From: Pseudomonas viridiflava
GTDB taxonomy: Bacteria > Pseudomonadota > Gammaproteobacteria > Pseudomonadales > Pseudomonadaceae
DNA length: 64,000 nt
NCBI GenBank assembly: GCA_900596015.1
Contig: UVIF01000023.1
Span: forward strand, 744,001 to 808,000
Direction: 5' to 3'
Shown: piece by piece, positions 7,740 through 15,196 of the stretch
Layout of the letters: each line of letters starts with the position of its first letter
Position numbering within the stretch: the stretch's first letter is position 1
The notes under the pieces: generated by a model
Database searches by the model: none
What the model was told of the DNA's origin: nothing
The model's input: only the letters and a program-made list of their open reading frames with translations
Made by a program: the position numbers and the translations under genes

Positions 7740-8739
7740 ACCCACAGATCTCCCGGGCATGGGACCAGGACTTGGTGAAACCGAGTTTCGCGAGTTGGCT
7801 GACAACGCGCCGGTATTGATCTGGCGTGCGGGCACCGACAAACAGTGCGACTGGTTCAACAAACCCTGGCTCGACTTCACAGGCAAGACTCAGGACCAGC
7901 TCTGCGGCTATGGCTGGGGGGACGACGTGCACCCCGACGACCTGGAGATGTGCACGCGCAACTACGAGCAGGCCTTCGACGCCCGGGAGCCCTTCACTAC
8001 CCCGTATCGCCTGCGCCGCCACGACGGTAGCTACCGGTGGTTCCTCGACCACGGCGCGCCGTTCTATCGGCAGGGAGTGTTTGCCGGCTACTTCGGCAGC
8101 TGCACCGATATCACCGCACAGAAAGAGCTCGAAGCGCATCAGGACGTGCTGGTTTCCGAGCTCAACCATAGGGTCAAGAACAACCTGCAACTGATCATCG
8201 CTTTCCTGCAGATGTCCAAACTGCGCGCTCAGGGCGACGAAGCTCGGCAGCTGCTCGAATCCGCCATCGCGCGCATCCAGGGCGTGGGCACGGTTCAGGC
8301 CGAGTTGTATCGCAGCGCGTCTGGCACCGTCGATCTGGCGCATTACCTACCCCATCTCGTGCGGGCATCGATCCAGGCAGAGCGCGACGACAGCATTCAC
8401 CTGACTGTCGATACCGAAACTGTCCTCGCCCCGTTCAAGCTGGCCTCGGACCTGGGCTTGATCGTCAACGAGCTGGTGGCCAACGCCATCCATCACGGCA
8501 ACCAACGCACCACCCACATCCATTTTGCCTTGAAGCGCCTGGGTAGCGGTGAGCTGCAGTTGACGGTGAGCGATCGCGGACCAGGCTTCTCCCCGGCCCA
8601 GTTGTCGAATACAGGTGCATCGGGGTCCAAGCTCAGCGGCCAGGGCCTGATCGGCGCGCTGGCCAAGCGCTGCGGTGCAGTGCTCAACCGCAGCAACGCA
8701 GAGGGCGCCGTGGTCACGCTGACCTTGCCGCACCCCTAG
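7732..8739 (+). CDS. PAS-domain histidine kinase, HisKA_2/HWE type
   Basis: A soluble 335-residue sensor kinase. An N-terminal PAS domain (about residues 18-131, ending GSCTDITAQKELE) is followed by the H-box SELNHRVKNNLQ, with His146 as the predicted phosphoacceptor. A HATPase domain follows, with N-box LIVNELVANAIHHG and G-boxes SDRGPGFS and SGQGLIGAL. The HRVKNN box is typical of HisKA_2/HWE kinases, which often work with receiver-only partners. There is no membrane segment, so it senses a cytoplasmic cue; the PAS ligand is unknown. The ATG at 7732 was chosen for its GGAAAG site and the overlap with the receiver gene; another ATG at 7720 is in frame. Confidence 0.9.
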   Translation: MSEPTDLPGMGPGLGETEFRELADNAPVLIWRAGTDKQCDWFNKPWLDFTGKTQDQLCGYGWGDDVHPDDLEMCTRNYEQAFDAREPFTTPYRLRRHDGSYRWFLDHGAPFYRQGVFAGYFGSCTDITAQKELEAHQDVLVSELNHRVKNNLQLIIAFLQMSKLRAQGDEARQLLESAIARIQGVGTVQAELYRSASGTVDLAHYLPHLVRASIQAERDDSIHLTVDTETVLAPFKLASDLGLIVNELVANAIHHGNQRTTHIHFALKRLGSGELQLTVSDRGPGFSPAQLSNTGASGSKLSGQGLIGALAKRCGAVLNRSNAEGAVVTLTLPHP

Positions 8740-8775
8740 GCTGGCTTTGCCGCACCCCTGGCTTGCCGCACCCCC
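8725..8775. repeat. Three copies of TTGCCGCACCCC at the kinase stop codon
   Basis: TTGCCGCACCCC occurs at 8725, 8747 and 8763, with irregular spacers of 10 and 4 bases. The first copy is coding (LPHP, then the TAG stop); the other two lie just beyond the stop. It looks like a local duplication of the gene end. Confidence 0.6.
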
Positions 8776-8793
8776 GGACAGTGCAGCTGTGCG

Positions 8794-9951
8794 CTACAGC
8801 GGGCTGCCCTCGTCGGTCTTGATCAGGCCACCCAGAATGTCGCTGCCGTCGCTGCCCGCCAGCGCTGCGTACCATTGGCGGGTGTCTTCCGGAACTTCAC
8901 CGTGGATGATCGCCGCCCGCTCGCGGGCCTTGACCACCAGAGCGGCGACGCGCTCTGCGCGTGCAGTCTCATAGGCTGCCAACGCGGCTGCCGGGGTCTG
9001 CTCGCGTTCGATGCAGCGGGCCATTACCCACGCATCTTCCATGGCCTGGCAACCGCCCTGTCCAATATTCGGAGTCATGGCATGGGCGGCGTCGCCAAGC
9101 AGCGCAACCCGCGTGCTGACCAAACGAGGGACTCGCTCGGTGTCATGGATTTCCACTCGCGCAACGCCCGTCGGATCCAGCCGTTGCAGCAGGCGCTGCA
9201 CCGGCTCGGGCCAGTCGGCAAAGTGCTGCTCGAGTTCGGCGCGATAGTCTTCGCGAACGTTTGCCGTGCCTGCCGGCAGCGGTACGTCGAAAAAGAAATA
9301 CAGTTCACCGTCACCCATGGGCATCAATGACACCCGCTTGTGGTCGCCGACGTACTGCACCCATTCGTCTGCGGGCGCGAGGTCGGCGGCTGACCGGATC
9401 CGACCATTCCAATTGACGTAGCCGCAATAGCGCCGAGGTATCGGTCGGCCGGCAATCTTGTCGCGCAGCACCGAGTGGGTGCCGTTTGCCGCTATCAGCA
9501 GGTCGGCTGTCACCGTTTCACCCGTCGACAGCATGATTTGCACATGGGTCTGGCTTTCTTCGTAATCCAGGCACGCAACCCCCAAGGTCACGTTCTGCAT
9601 CCCGACCGCCTTCAGCAGAATGCCTTGCAGGCGTGCGCGCGCAATCGGAAACGCTCGCCGCCGAGCATGGTTGTACAAGGGTTGCAGATCGAAACGCGTG
9701 AGCAGACGGTCCTGGTGGTCGCTGTAACTCATGCTCTGCATGTGGCCACCTGCGCGCTCGATGGACTCACCCAGACCCAGTGCATCCAGCACCCGCACAC
9801 CGTTGGGCCAGATGGAAATGGCCGCGCCGACCGGCGCCAGTTCGGCCGCACGTTCGTAGACGTGAACCCGGTGACCAGCCTGTTGCAGGGCCGCAGCGGC
9901 ACTGAGGCCGCCCATGCCGGCACCGGCGATGACGATATTCAAGGATTCCAT
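8794..9951 (-). CDS. hpxO: FAD-dependent urate hydroxylase (HpxO-like)
   Basis: A 385-residue class A flavoprotein monooxygenase. The FAD motif GAGMGG is at residues 10-15, and the second FAD motif LLGDAAHAMTPNIGQGG is near the C-terminus. Segments YVNWNG, KRVSLMP, YFFFDVPLPAG and RVEIHD closely match Klebsiella HpxO as I remember it, which converts urate to 5-hydroxyisourate with NADH and O2. Salicylate hydroxylase-type enzymes share the fold, so the exact substrate is likely but not proven. No other purine-catabolism gene is nearby. It follows poxB on the same strand 168 bp away, with a palindrome between, so it probably has its own promoter. Confidence 0.78.
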   Translation of the reverse strand: MESLNIVIAGAGMGGLSAAAALQQAGHRVHVYERAAELAPVGAAISIWPNGVRVLDALGLGESIERAGGHMQSMSYSDHQDRLLTRFDLQPLYNHARRRAFPIARARLQGILLKAVGMQNVTLGVACLDYEESQTHVQIMLSTGETVTADLLIAANGTHSVLRDKIAGRPIPRRYCGYVNWNGRIRSAADLAPADEWVQYVGDHKRVSLMPMGDGELYFFFDVPLPAGTANVREDYRAELEQHFADWPEPVQRLLQRLDPTGVARVEIHDTERVPRLVSTRVALLGDAAHAMTPNIGQGGCQAMEDAWVMARCIEREQTPAAALAAYETARAERVAALVVKARERAAIIHGEVPEDTRQWYAALAGSDGSDILGGLIKTDEGSPL

Positions 9952-10037
9952 GGCTTCTCCACTGAGATCGGTTTGATCCGAGACCGTGCAAAAAGCTGTC
10001 CAAGTGATCAGAAACCGTCAACGGCAGCGATTACGCC

Positions 10038-10054
10038 GGTAAGTCAGACTTACC
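10038..10054. promoter_or_regulatory. Palindrome upstream of hpxO, possible operator
   Basis: GGTAAGT, CAG, ACTTACC is a perfect 7-bp inverted repeat between poxB and hpxO, about 90 bp upstream of the hpxO start. No T-run follows on either side, so an operator is more likely than a terminator. The binding protein is unknown. Confidence 0.3.
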
Positions 10055-10119
10055 CAGTGAGACCGAGCGTCAAACCAGTGCGAAGCCGTGCGGTGCGCAC
10101 CGGTTTGCAGCGTTCGAAT

Positions 10120-11838
10120 TCAACGCAGCAGGTTGTTCTTGGCCAGATTGACCAGCTCCTTGGCCCGTCCGTCGAGTACTGCGCGCATCATGAACAAGCC
10201 GAAACCTTTGACGTTGGCGGCTGTGATTTCCGGCGGCATGATCAATTCCTGACGCTCGCTGACCACATCCACCAATACCGGCCCATCGTGCTCGAACGCC
10301 TCGATCAGGGCGGCACGCAGATCCTGCGGTTTCTCCACACGGATGCCCTTGATGCCCATGCCCTGTGCGAAGGTCGCGAAGTTCGGATTCTTCAGCTCGC
10401 AGCCCACATCCACCAGACCGCTGGCCTTCATTTCCATCTCGACGAAGCCCAGCGTGCCATTGTTGAGGACGATGACCTTGACCGGCAGGTTGGCCTGGCT
10501 GAGCGTCAGGAAGTCACCCATCATCATGGCGAAGCCGCCGTCCCCGGACATCGACACGACCTGGCGCTCAGGGTAGGCCGCCTGCGCGCCGATGGCCTGC
10601 AGCATGGCGTTGGCCATCGAGCCATGGTTGAACGAGCCGATCAGACGCCGCTTGCCGTTCATCTTCAGATAGCGCGCGGCCCAGGCCGTGGGCGTGCCCA
10701 CATCGCAGGTGAATACCGCATCATCGGCGGCCAGTTCACTGACCAGTCGGCTGAGGTATTGCGGGTGGATGATCGTGCTGATCGGGCTGCTTTCGGCGAG
10801 GTCGTCGAGGCTCTTGCGCGCGCTGTCGTAATCCGCCAGCGCCTTGTTCAAGTGCATGGTGTCGGTGCGTTCTTCAAGGCGTGGCAGCAGCTGCTGCACG
10901 GTATGCTTGATGTCGCCGATCAAACCGATAGCCAGTGGGCAGCGGTTACCCAGGGCCTCAGGCTGCAAATCGATCTGGGCAATGCGCGAGTGCTCCGGAA
11001 AGAACTGCCGGTATGGAAAGTTGGTGCCGAGCATCAGCAGGGTGTCGCATTCCTTCATGGCGTTGAAGCCGGAAGCAAAGCCGATCAGGCCAGTCATGCC
11101 CACGTCGTAGGGGTTGTCATACTCCAAGTGCTCTTTGCCGCGCAAGGCGTGCACGATGGGTGCCTTGAGCTGCTTGGCCAGCGCCACGACTTCGCTGTGC
11201 GCCCCTGCGCACCCGGCACCGCACAGCAGGGTGACGCGCTTGCCACCATTGAGAAACTGGGCGAGCTCATCGAGCTGCGCCGGGGCTGGCACTACCACCG
11301 GTGCCTGGGGTGCAACCCACTGGCTTACTGGCGCGTCGAGCGGGCTCAGCGCCACATCGCCCGGAATCACCACCACTGCAACACCGCGGCGACTGATGGC
11401 AACGCGCATGGCACGCTCCAGGATCTGCGGCAGCTGCTCGGGCCGCGAGACCAGTTCTACGTAATGGCTGCAGTCTTTGAACAGCGACTCGGGGTGGGTC
11501 GCCTGAAAGTAGTCTATGCCGATCTCGCTGCTGGGAATGTGTGCTGCAATCGCCAGCACCGGAACGCCGCTGCGATGACAGTCGAACAAGCCATTGATCA
11601 AATGCAGGTTGCCCGGTCCGCAACTGCCTGCACAGACAGCCAGTTCACCGGTCAGATGCGCCTCGCCGCCAGCGGCAAAAGCCCCGGCCTCTTCGTTGCG
11701 CATGTGTATCCAATCCAGCCCGCCCAACCGACGCATTGAATCGGTCAGACCATTCAAGGAATCGCCCACTACGCCATAGATCCGTTTGACACCGGCGTGC
11801 TTGAGGGTATTGACCATGAAATCGGCTGCAGTGGACAT
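10120..11838 (-). CDS. poxB: Pyruvate dehydrogenase (quinone), PoxB
   Basis: A 572-residue thiamine diphosphate and FAD enzyme that decarboxylates pyruvate to acetate and CO2 and passes electrons to ubiquinone at the membrane. The sequence follows E. coli PoxB almost throughout, e.g. GDSLNGL, ELAVCAGSCGPGN, FDCHR, GCAGAH and AARYLKMNGKRRL. The ThDP motif starts GDGGFAMMMGD and ends in NN. Length equals the family. AAGGAG precedes the ATG. It is monocistronic. PoxB usually serves in stationary phase or at low PDH activity. Confidence 0.96.
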   Translation of the reverse strand: MSTAADFMVNTLKHAGVKRIYGVVGDSLNGLTDSMRRLGGLDWIHMRNEEAGAFAAGGEAHLTGELAVCAGSCGPGNLHLINGLFDCHRSGVPVLAIAAHIPSSEIGIDYFQATHPESLFKDCSHYVELVSRPEQLPQILERAMRVAISRRGVAVVVIPGDVALSPLDAPVSQWVAPQAPVVVPAPAQLDELAQFLNGGKRVTLLCGAGCAGAHSEVVALAKQLKAPIVHALRGKEHLEYDNPYDVGMTGLIGFASGFNAMKECDTLLMLGTNFPYRQFFPEHSRIAQIDLQPEALGNRCPLAIGLIGDIKHTVQQLLPRLEERTDTMHLNKALADYDSARKSLDDLAESSPISTIIHPQYLSRLVSELAADDAVFTCDVGTPTAWAARYLKMNGKRRLIGSFNHGSMANAMLQAIGAQAAYPERQVVSMSGDGGFAMMMGDFLTLSQANLPVKVIVLNNGTLGFVEMEMKASGLVDVGCELKNPNFATFAQGMGIKGIRVEKPQDLRAALIEAFEHDGPVLVDVVSERQELIMPPEITAANVKGFGLFMMRAVLDGRAKELVNLAKNNLLR

Positions 11839-11986
11839 TCGGTGCTCCTTTGGAAATATAAGTTCAAGGGGTCTGAGTACCGCGATGCCGAGGGTGTTCC
11901 GCCCAATTCATTAACAAAATTATAGAATTGGCCCATGGGCTCTATAAAGGCGCCTGCGGCTGCACGCAAACCAGGTTTTGAAATGC

Positions 11987-12016
11987 AAGAAAGCCCGACC
12001 AGGGTCGGGCTTTCTT
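11987..12016 (-). terminator. Bidirectional terminator after the DUF3597 gene
   Basis: AAGAAAGCCCGAC (11987-11999), loop CAGG, GTCGGGCTTTCTT (12004-12016): a perfect 13-bp stem whose arms end in A/T-rich runs. It lies 30 bp past the DUF3597 stop codon. Confidence 0.85.
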
Positions 12017-12045
12017 ATAAGCGGTGCAGCGTGCTGAGCGATATA

Positions 12046-12456
12046 TCAGTTCAGCAATTCCGCAGGCACGGTGCCGCCATTTTCGGCGAGCTTCTTCATC
12101 ACGGCAGAATGCAACCAGGTGTTCATGGCTGCCGAATCATCGGTGGAACCGGTGTAGTGCAACTCTTCGGCAAGTTCCTTGCGCGCGGTCAGGCTGCTGT
12201 CCAGGCCCAGCAATTTGAGCAAGTCGACGATCGATGTACGCCAGTTCAAAGTTTCGCCGTGGCTGGCTGCCATGGCTTCGAGCTTTTGAGCCACATCCAC
12301 TTGGGTGATCGGCGCAGCGGAAGGCTGGTTCGTGACGGTCGTGGTGGGCGATGCACCTGGCGCAGGGGCGACGGGGGTTTGTGTAGAAGCGTCTGCGTCC
12401 GGAACAGCGTGCTTGCCGATACCCAGTTTCTCGAGGATGCTGCTAAAAAAGCTCAT
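12046..12456 (-). CDS. DUF3597 domain protein
   Basis: A 136-residue protein with an N-terminal helix (MSFFSSILEKLGIGKHA), a low-complexity Ala/Pro/Thr linker (about residues 25-50) and a compact C-terminal domain (about 52-135) with NWRTSIVDLLKLLGLDSS and AMNTWLHSAVMKKLAENGG. This pattern is that of DUF3597, found as stand-alone small proteins. Function is unknown. It has no signal peptide. It is followed by a strong terminator and transcribed alone. Confidence 0.85.
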   Translation of the reverse strand: MSFFSSILEKLGIGKHAVPDADASTQTPVAPAPGASPTTTVTNQPSAAPITQVDVAQKLEAMAASHGETLNWRTSIVDLLKLLGLDSSLTARKELAEELHYTGSTDDSAAMNTWLHSAVMKKLAENGGTVPAELLN

Positions 12457-12696
12457 TTCGTATCTCCAGATTTCTTGGCTGCTGCCGTGGATTCGACAGC
12501 CTACTTAAGACCTGACACCCCTGGCCGCCAAAAAGTTTAATCGAGCCTGCGACATTCCTTGTCCTCGGTCGGATACGAAGGTGGTCACTCATTGTAATAA
12601 ACGTTATTTAGTTGTGGCATCGCTGCGCACACTGCGCCAGAATCACGCCTCGATACCTTTACCTTTTTTATCCACGATCCATGCCTGGGGATACTC

Positions 12697-13065
12697 ATGT
12701 CCAAACTTGCTGAATACCGTCAACTCGAACGTCATCTGGCCGAACAACTTGCAGCACTTGAGGCCATGAAAGGCGACAAGGGCCTGGAACAGGAAATCGA
12801 GTTCGAGACCAAGTTGCGTTCGCTGTTGGGCGAATACAATAAAAGCCTCAGGGACATCGTTTCCATTCTTGACCCGCAGCAAGGCGGCAAACCAGTCAAG
12901 GCCAGTGCAGCGCCTGAAAAGGCCACGCGCAAGCCGCGCTCGCTGAAAACCTACAAGAACCCCCACTCGGGTGAAGTCGTCGAAACCAAAGGCGGCAACC
13001 ACAAGACCTTGAAGGAATGGAAAGCCGAATACGGTTCCGACACTGTCGAAAGCTGGTTGAGCTAA
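12697..13065 (+). CDS. MvaT/MvaU-family H-NS-like nucleoid protein
   Basis: A 122-residue xenogeneic silencer that binds AT-rich DNA and forms filaments. The N-terminal coiled coil (about residues 1-60) carries the oligomerisation signature EFETKLRSLLGEYNKSLRDI. A linker with basic residues follows. The C-terminal DNA-binding domain has the AT-hook-like loop in KTYKNPHSGEVVETKGGN and ends HKTLKEWKAEYGSDTVESWL. MSKLAEYR at the start and the short C-terminus are nearer to MvaU/MvaV-type paralogues than to MvaT, but the subgroup cannot be settled by eye. It is likely one of several paralogues in the genome. Confidence 0.95.
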   Translation: MSKLAEYRQLERHLAEQLAALEAMKGDKGLEQEIEFETKLRSLLGEYNKSLRDIVSILDPQQGGKPVKASAAPEKATRKPRSLKTYKNPHSGEVVETKGGNHKTLKEWKAEYGSDTVESWLS

Positions 13066-13075
13066 GCCGTACCCA

Positions 13076-13108
13076 CCGGCAAGCAGCGACATACGGCCCG
13101 CTTGCCGG
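13076..13108 (+). terminator. Hairpin after the MvaT-family gene
   Basis: CCGGCAAGC (13076-13084) and GCTTGCCGG (13100-13108) form a perfect 9-bp stem with a 15-nt loop, 10 bases past the stop codon. No T-run follows. Possibly a terminator or 3'-stabilising structure. Confidence 0.4.
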
Positions 13109-13153
13109 ATTGCATCACCCTCCCCTCACACCGTCCTTGTCGATGATCCCGCG

Positions 13154-13483
13154 ATGTACCCCACCACACCCGATGGACGCTATTTCGTCGTACGCGGCCG
13201 GCTCTGGCGATGCAGCAACCCTGCCCTGCCCGAAGCGGTGCGCGAGCATTGGGTCAAGGTGCTCATGGATGCGCGGCGAGCGGTCAAGGCCGCCAAGCGC
13301 TCGGAAGATCCCGAGGCTCTCACGCAGGCGCGCGCGCAAGTCGATGCCGCCAAGCAGGCTTTAGGCGAACGCGGGGACGTCTGGTGGGACGACGGCAGCG
13401 CCGACGTCAACCGACGCATGGCGCGAAACACACAATACGCGGATTGGTACGCCGGGCTGGATGAGGCTTCATTACAGAAGTAA
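13154..13483 (+). CDS. Conserved hypothetical protein, 109 aa
   Basis: Starts MYPTTPDGRYFVVRGRLWRCSNPALP, has a central helical, charged segment (about residues 30-72, rich in Ala, Arg and Lys) and then GDVWWDDGSADVNRRM, with tryptophans and acidic residues. No signal peptide or membrane segment. I recall such short proteins widely in Pseudomonas and Burkholderia, without known function. It ends three bases before the convergent IclR regulator gene. Confidence 0.78.
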   Translation: MYPTTPDGRYFVVRGRLWRCSNPALPEAVREHWVKVLMDARRAVKAAKRSEDPEALTQARAQVDAAKQALGERGDVWWDDGSADVNRRMARNTQYADWYAGLDEASLQK

Positions 13484-13486
13484 CGC

Positions 13487-15031
13487 TCAGACGGCCTTCA
13501 CACCCAATGACAACAGGCGCTCTATCCGGGTGGTAGCTTCGCGCATACGTGTCAGCAGCAGCGGCAAATCAAGCTCGCTCTTGCGGTACTGCGGGATCGT
13601 TGCCGAGATCGACCCTCGTATTCGACCGTCGACGAAAAACGGCACAGCCAAACCGAAAGCCCCCAACACACGCTCACCTTCACCCGTGGCCCAGCCTCTG
13701 GCTCTTATGGCTTCCAGGTCTTCCCTGAGCAACTCGCGGGACGTTATGGTCGCGTCGGTGATCCTCACCAGGTCAAGAGATTCTGCTACCTCACTGTCGC
13801 AGTTGGCCAATACCGCCTTACCCGCCGCGCCCGCGTACAGTGGCACTTCCACATTGACCTGCAGCTTGTATTGAATAGGTCGCCAGCCTTGGATGACGTC
13901 GAGAAATTCAGCCTTGCCAGTAGCCGCGTCATAGGAAAGCAGCGCTATTGTCTCGCCGGTTTCCTGAACGAGTGAAGAAACGATCCGGTGGGTCATGTCG
14001 GCAAGGTCACGGTCTGCAGCGGTGATTCGCGCCGCCCATTGATAGAGCTTCGGGCCTGGGTACAGCGTGCCTGCAACCCACCTGACAACACCCGCCTGAC
14101 TACCTGACTCGATCAATCGCTTGGCTGTGGCCGCGTTACATAGCAATTGGTCGTGCAGATCCACGGAGTTTTTCACGCCTTGGGGGAAGGCGCACGCCAG
14201 CAACAGGAGTCGCTCCAGACGACCGACCGTAGACTTGCTGTCTGGTTCGATGACATTAGGCAGGCGTTGTATACGTTCGATGCTTCCAGATTCCATGTCT
14301 GCCTGTATTCGAGCGATGACGCGCTGCGCATCTGCCTCCCAGGCTCGAGGTTTCGCCGATTCCGTGCTGCTCGCGCAGTGAACGGAAACCGCTACGAAAA
14401 GCCCATTCGCCATTCGCCTGACCGTGATCGACGATGCGCGCGGAAACTCGGATTCCGACAACAGCCCCAGCTGTTCATGCTGGGACAACGCGTAGGCAGC
14501 GACATCGGATTCCCCATCCTGGGAAGAAAGGTCGTCGGCAATGAATCGCTGGAATGCGCGTCCAATGTCGCCGAATGCGAGCGGATAAAGCGCGCCCAGC
14601 GCGGGTCTGAATATGAGCGCCGCCTTGGCTTCACTGCATGCGGCGATGAAGTACCCGCTTTCGCGTGGGCAGCAGACTGACACCAATGCCGTGCACCCCG
14701 ATGCTGCTGCCAGATCACCCAGTGATCGTGAGCCGCGCCCCAGAAGCGTGCTCGCATCACTGAGCGTCCTGGCCAAGACGTCGACTCTCGGCCCTACTGC
14801 GTATTTGCCCGTTCCTGCCTCGGTCGCCAAACCTATTTCGACCAGAGACGCCAGGATCCGATTGACCGTGCTGCGACTCTCGTCGAGTTCTGCCGCCAGT
14901 TCACGCACGCCCCAAGGCTCGGCGCCCGAGCGCCTGACAAGTGCGTCCACGACCTGAATCAATCGGGTGTGGCTAGAGGCAGTTGCCGCAGTCGAGGAAG
15001 TGACGGAAGAGCAGCTTGATGGGGACATCAT
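13487..15031 (-). CDS. Double-length (tandem) IclR-family regulator
   Basis: A 514-residue protein, about twice the usual IclR length of 250-270. Module 1 has a clear winged helix (about residues 21-82, GVRELAAELDESRSTVNRILASL) and an effector-like region (about 95-245). Module 2 has a poorly preserved winged helix (about 268-332, where the recognition helix reads CNAATAKRLIESG). It ends in a canonical IclR effector domain (about 338-510, with VPLYAGAAGKAVLA and AFGLAVPFFVDGR). It is divergent from the MHS transporter operon and very likely controls it. No frame break separates the modules, so it is a true fusion or internal duplication. A second ATG three bases downstream could also serve as start. 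Confidence 0.9.
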   Translation of the reverse strand: MMSPSSCSSVTSSTAATASSHTRLIQVVDALVRRSGAEPWGVRELAAELDESRSTVNRILASLVEIGLATEAGTGKYAVGPRVDVLARTLSDASTLLGRGSRSLGDLAAASGCTALVSVCCPRESGYFIAACSEAKAALIFRPALGALYPLAFGDIGRAFQRFIADDLSSQDGESDVAAYALSQHEQLGLLSESEFPRASSITVRRMANGLFVAVSVHCASSTESAKPRAWEADAQRVIARIQADMESGSIERIQRLPNVIEPDSKSTVGRLERLLLLACAFPQGVKNSVDLHDQLLCNAATAKRLIESGSQAGVVRWVAGTLYPGPKLYQWAARITAADRDLADMTHRIVSSLVQETGETIALLSYDAATGKAEFLDVIQGWRPIQYKLQVNVEVPLYAGAAGKAVLANCDSEVAESLDLVRITDATITSRELLREDLEAIRARGWATGEGERVLGAFGLAVPFFVDGRIRGSISATIPQYRKSELDLPLLLTRMREATTRIERLLSLGVKAV

Positions 15032-15145
15032 GAGTCGAATCGAGGGTTTGGGCCCCCATTCTGGGGTGTAAAGCTGCCGCAGGGCAATTGCACGTGACGG
15101 TTGACAAGCTCCTCGAGGTTCTAGAAGCTAGCCAAAATAATATCA

Positions 15146-15156
15146 GGACACTGTCC
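15146..15156. promoter_or_regulatory. Possible IclR operator in the divergent promoter region
   Basis: GGACA-C-TGTCC is a short perfect inverted repeat 41 bp upstream of the transporter ATG, between the divergent IclR gene and the catabolic operon. Its position suits a regulator site. The repeat is short and could be chance. Confidence 0.25.
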
Positions 15157-15196
15157 CATTTTTTGAAATAGTGGTGTTCTATAATCCGAGGTGCCC

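Noticed and set aside
9475..11739. Plus-strand open frame of 754 codons opposite poxB
   Set aside because: Antisense shadow of poxB and hpxO, which match known families over full length.
12511..12538. AAACTT-N17-TCAGG on the minus strand upstream of the DUF3597 gene, resembling an ECF promoter
   Set aside because: Both elements depart from the AlgU consensus and such matches are common by chance; not strong enough to list as a promoter.
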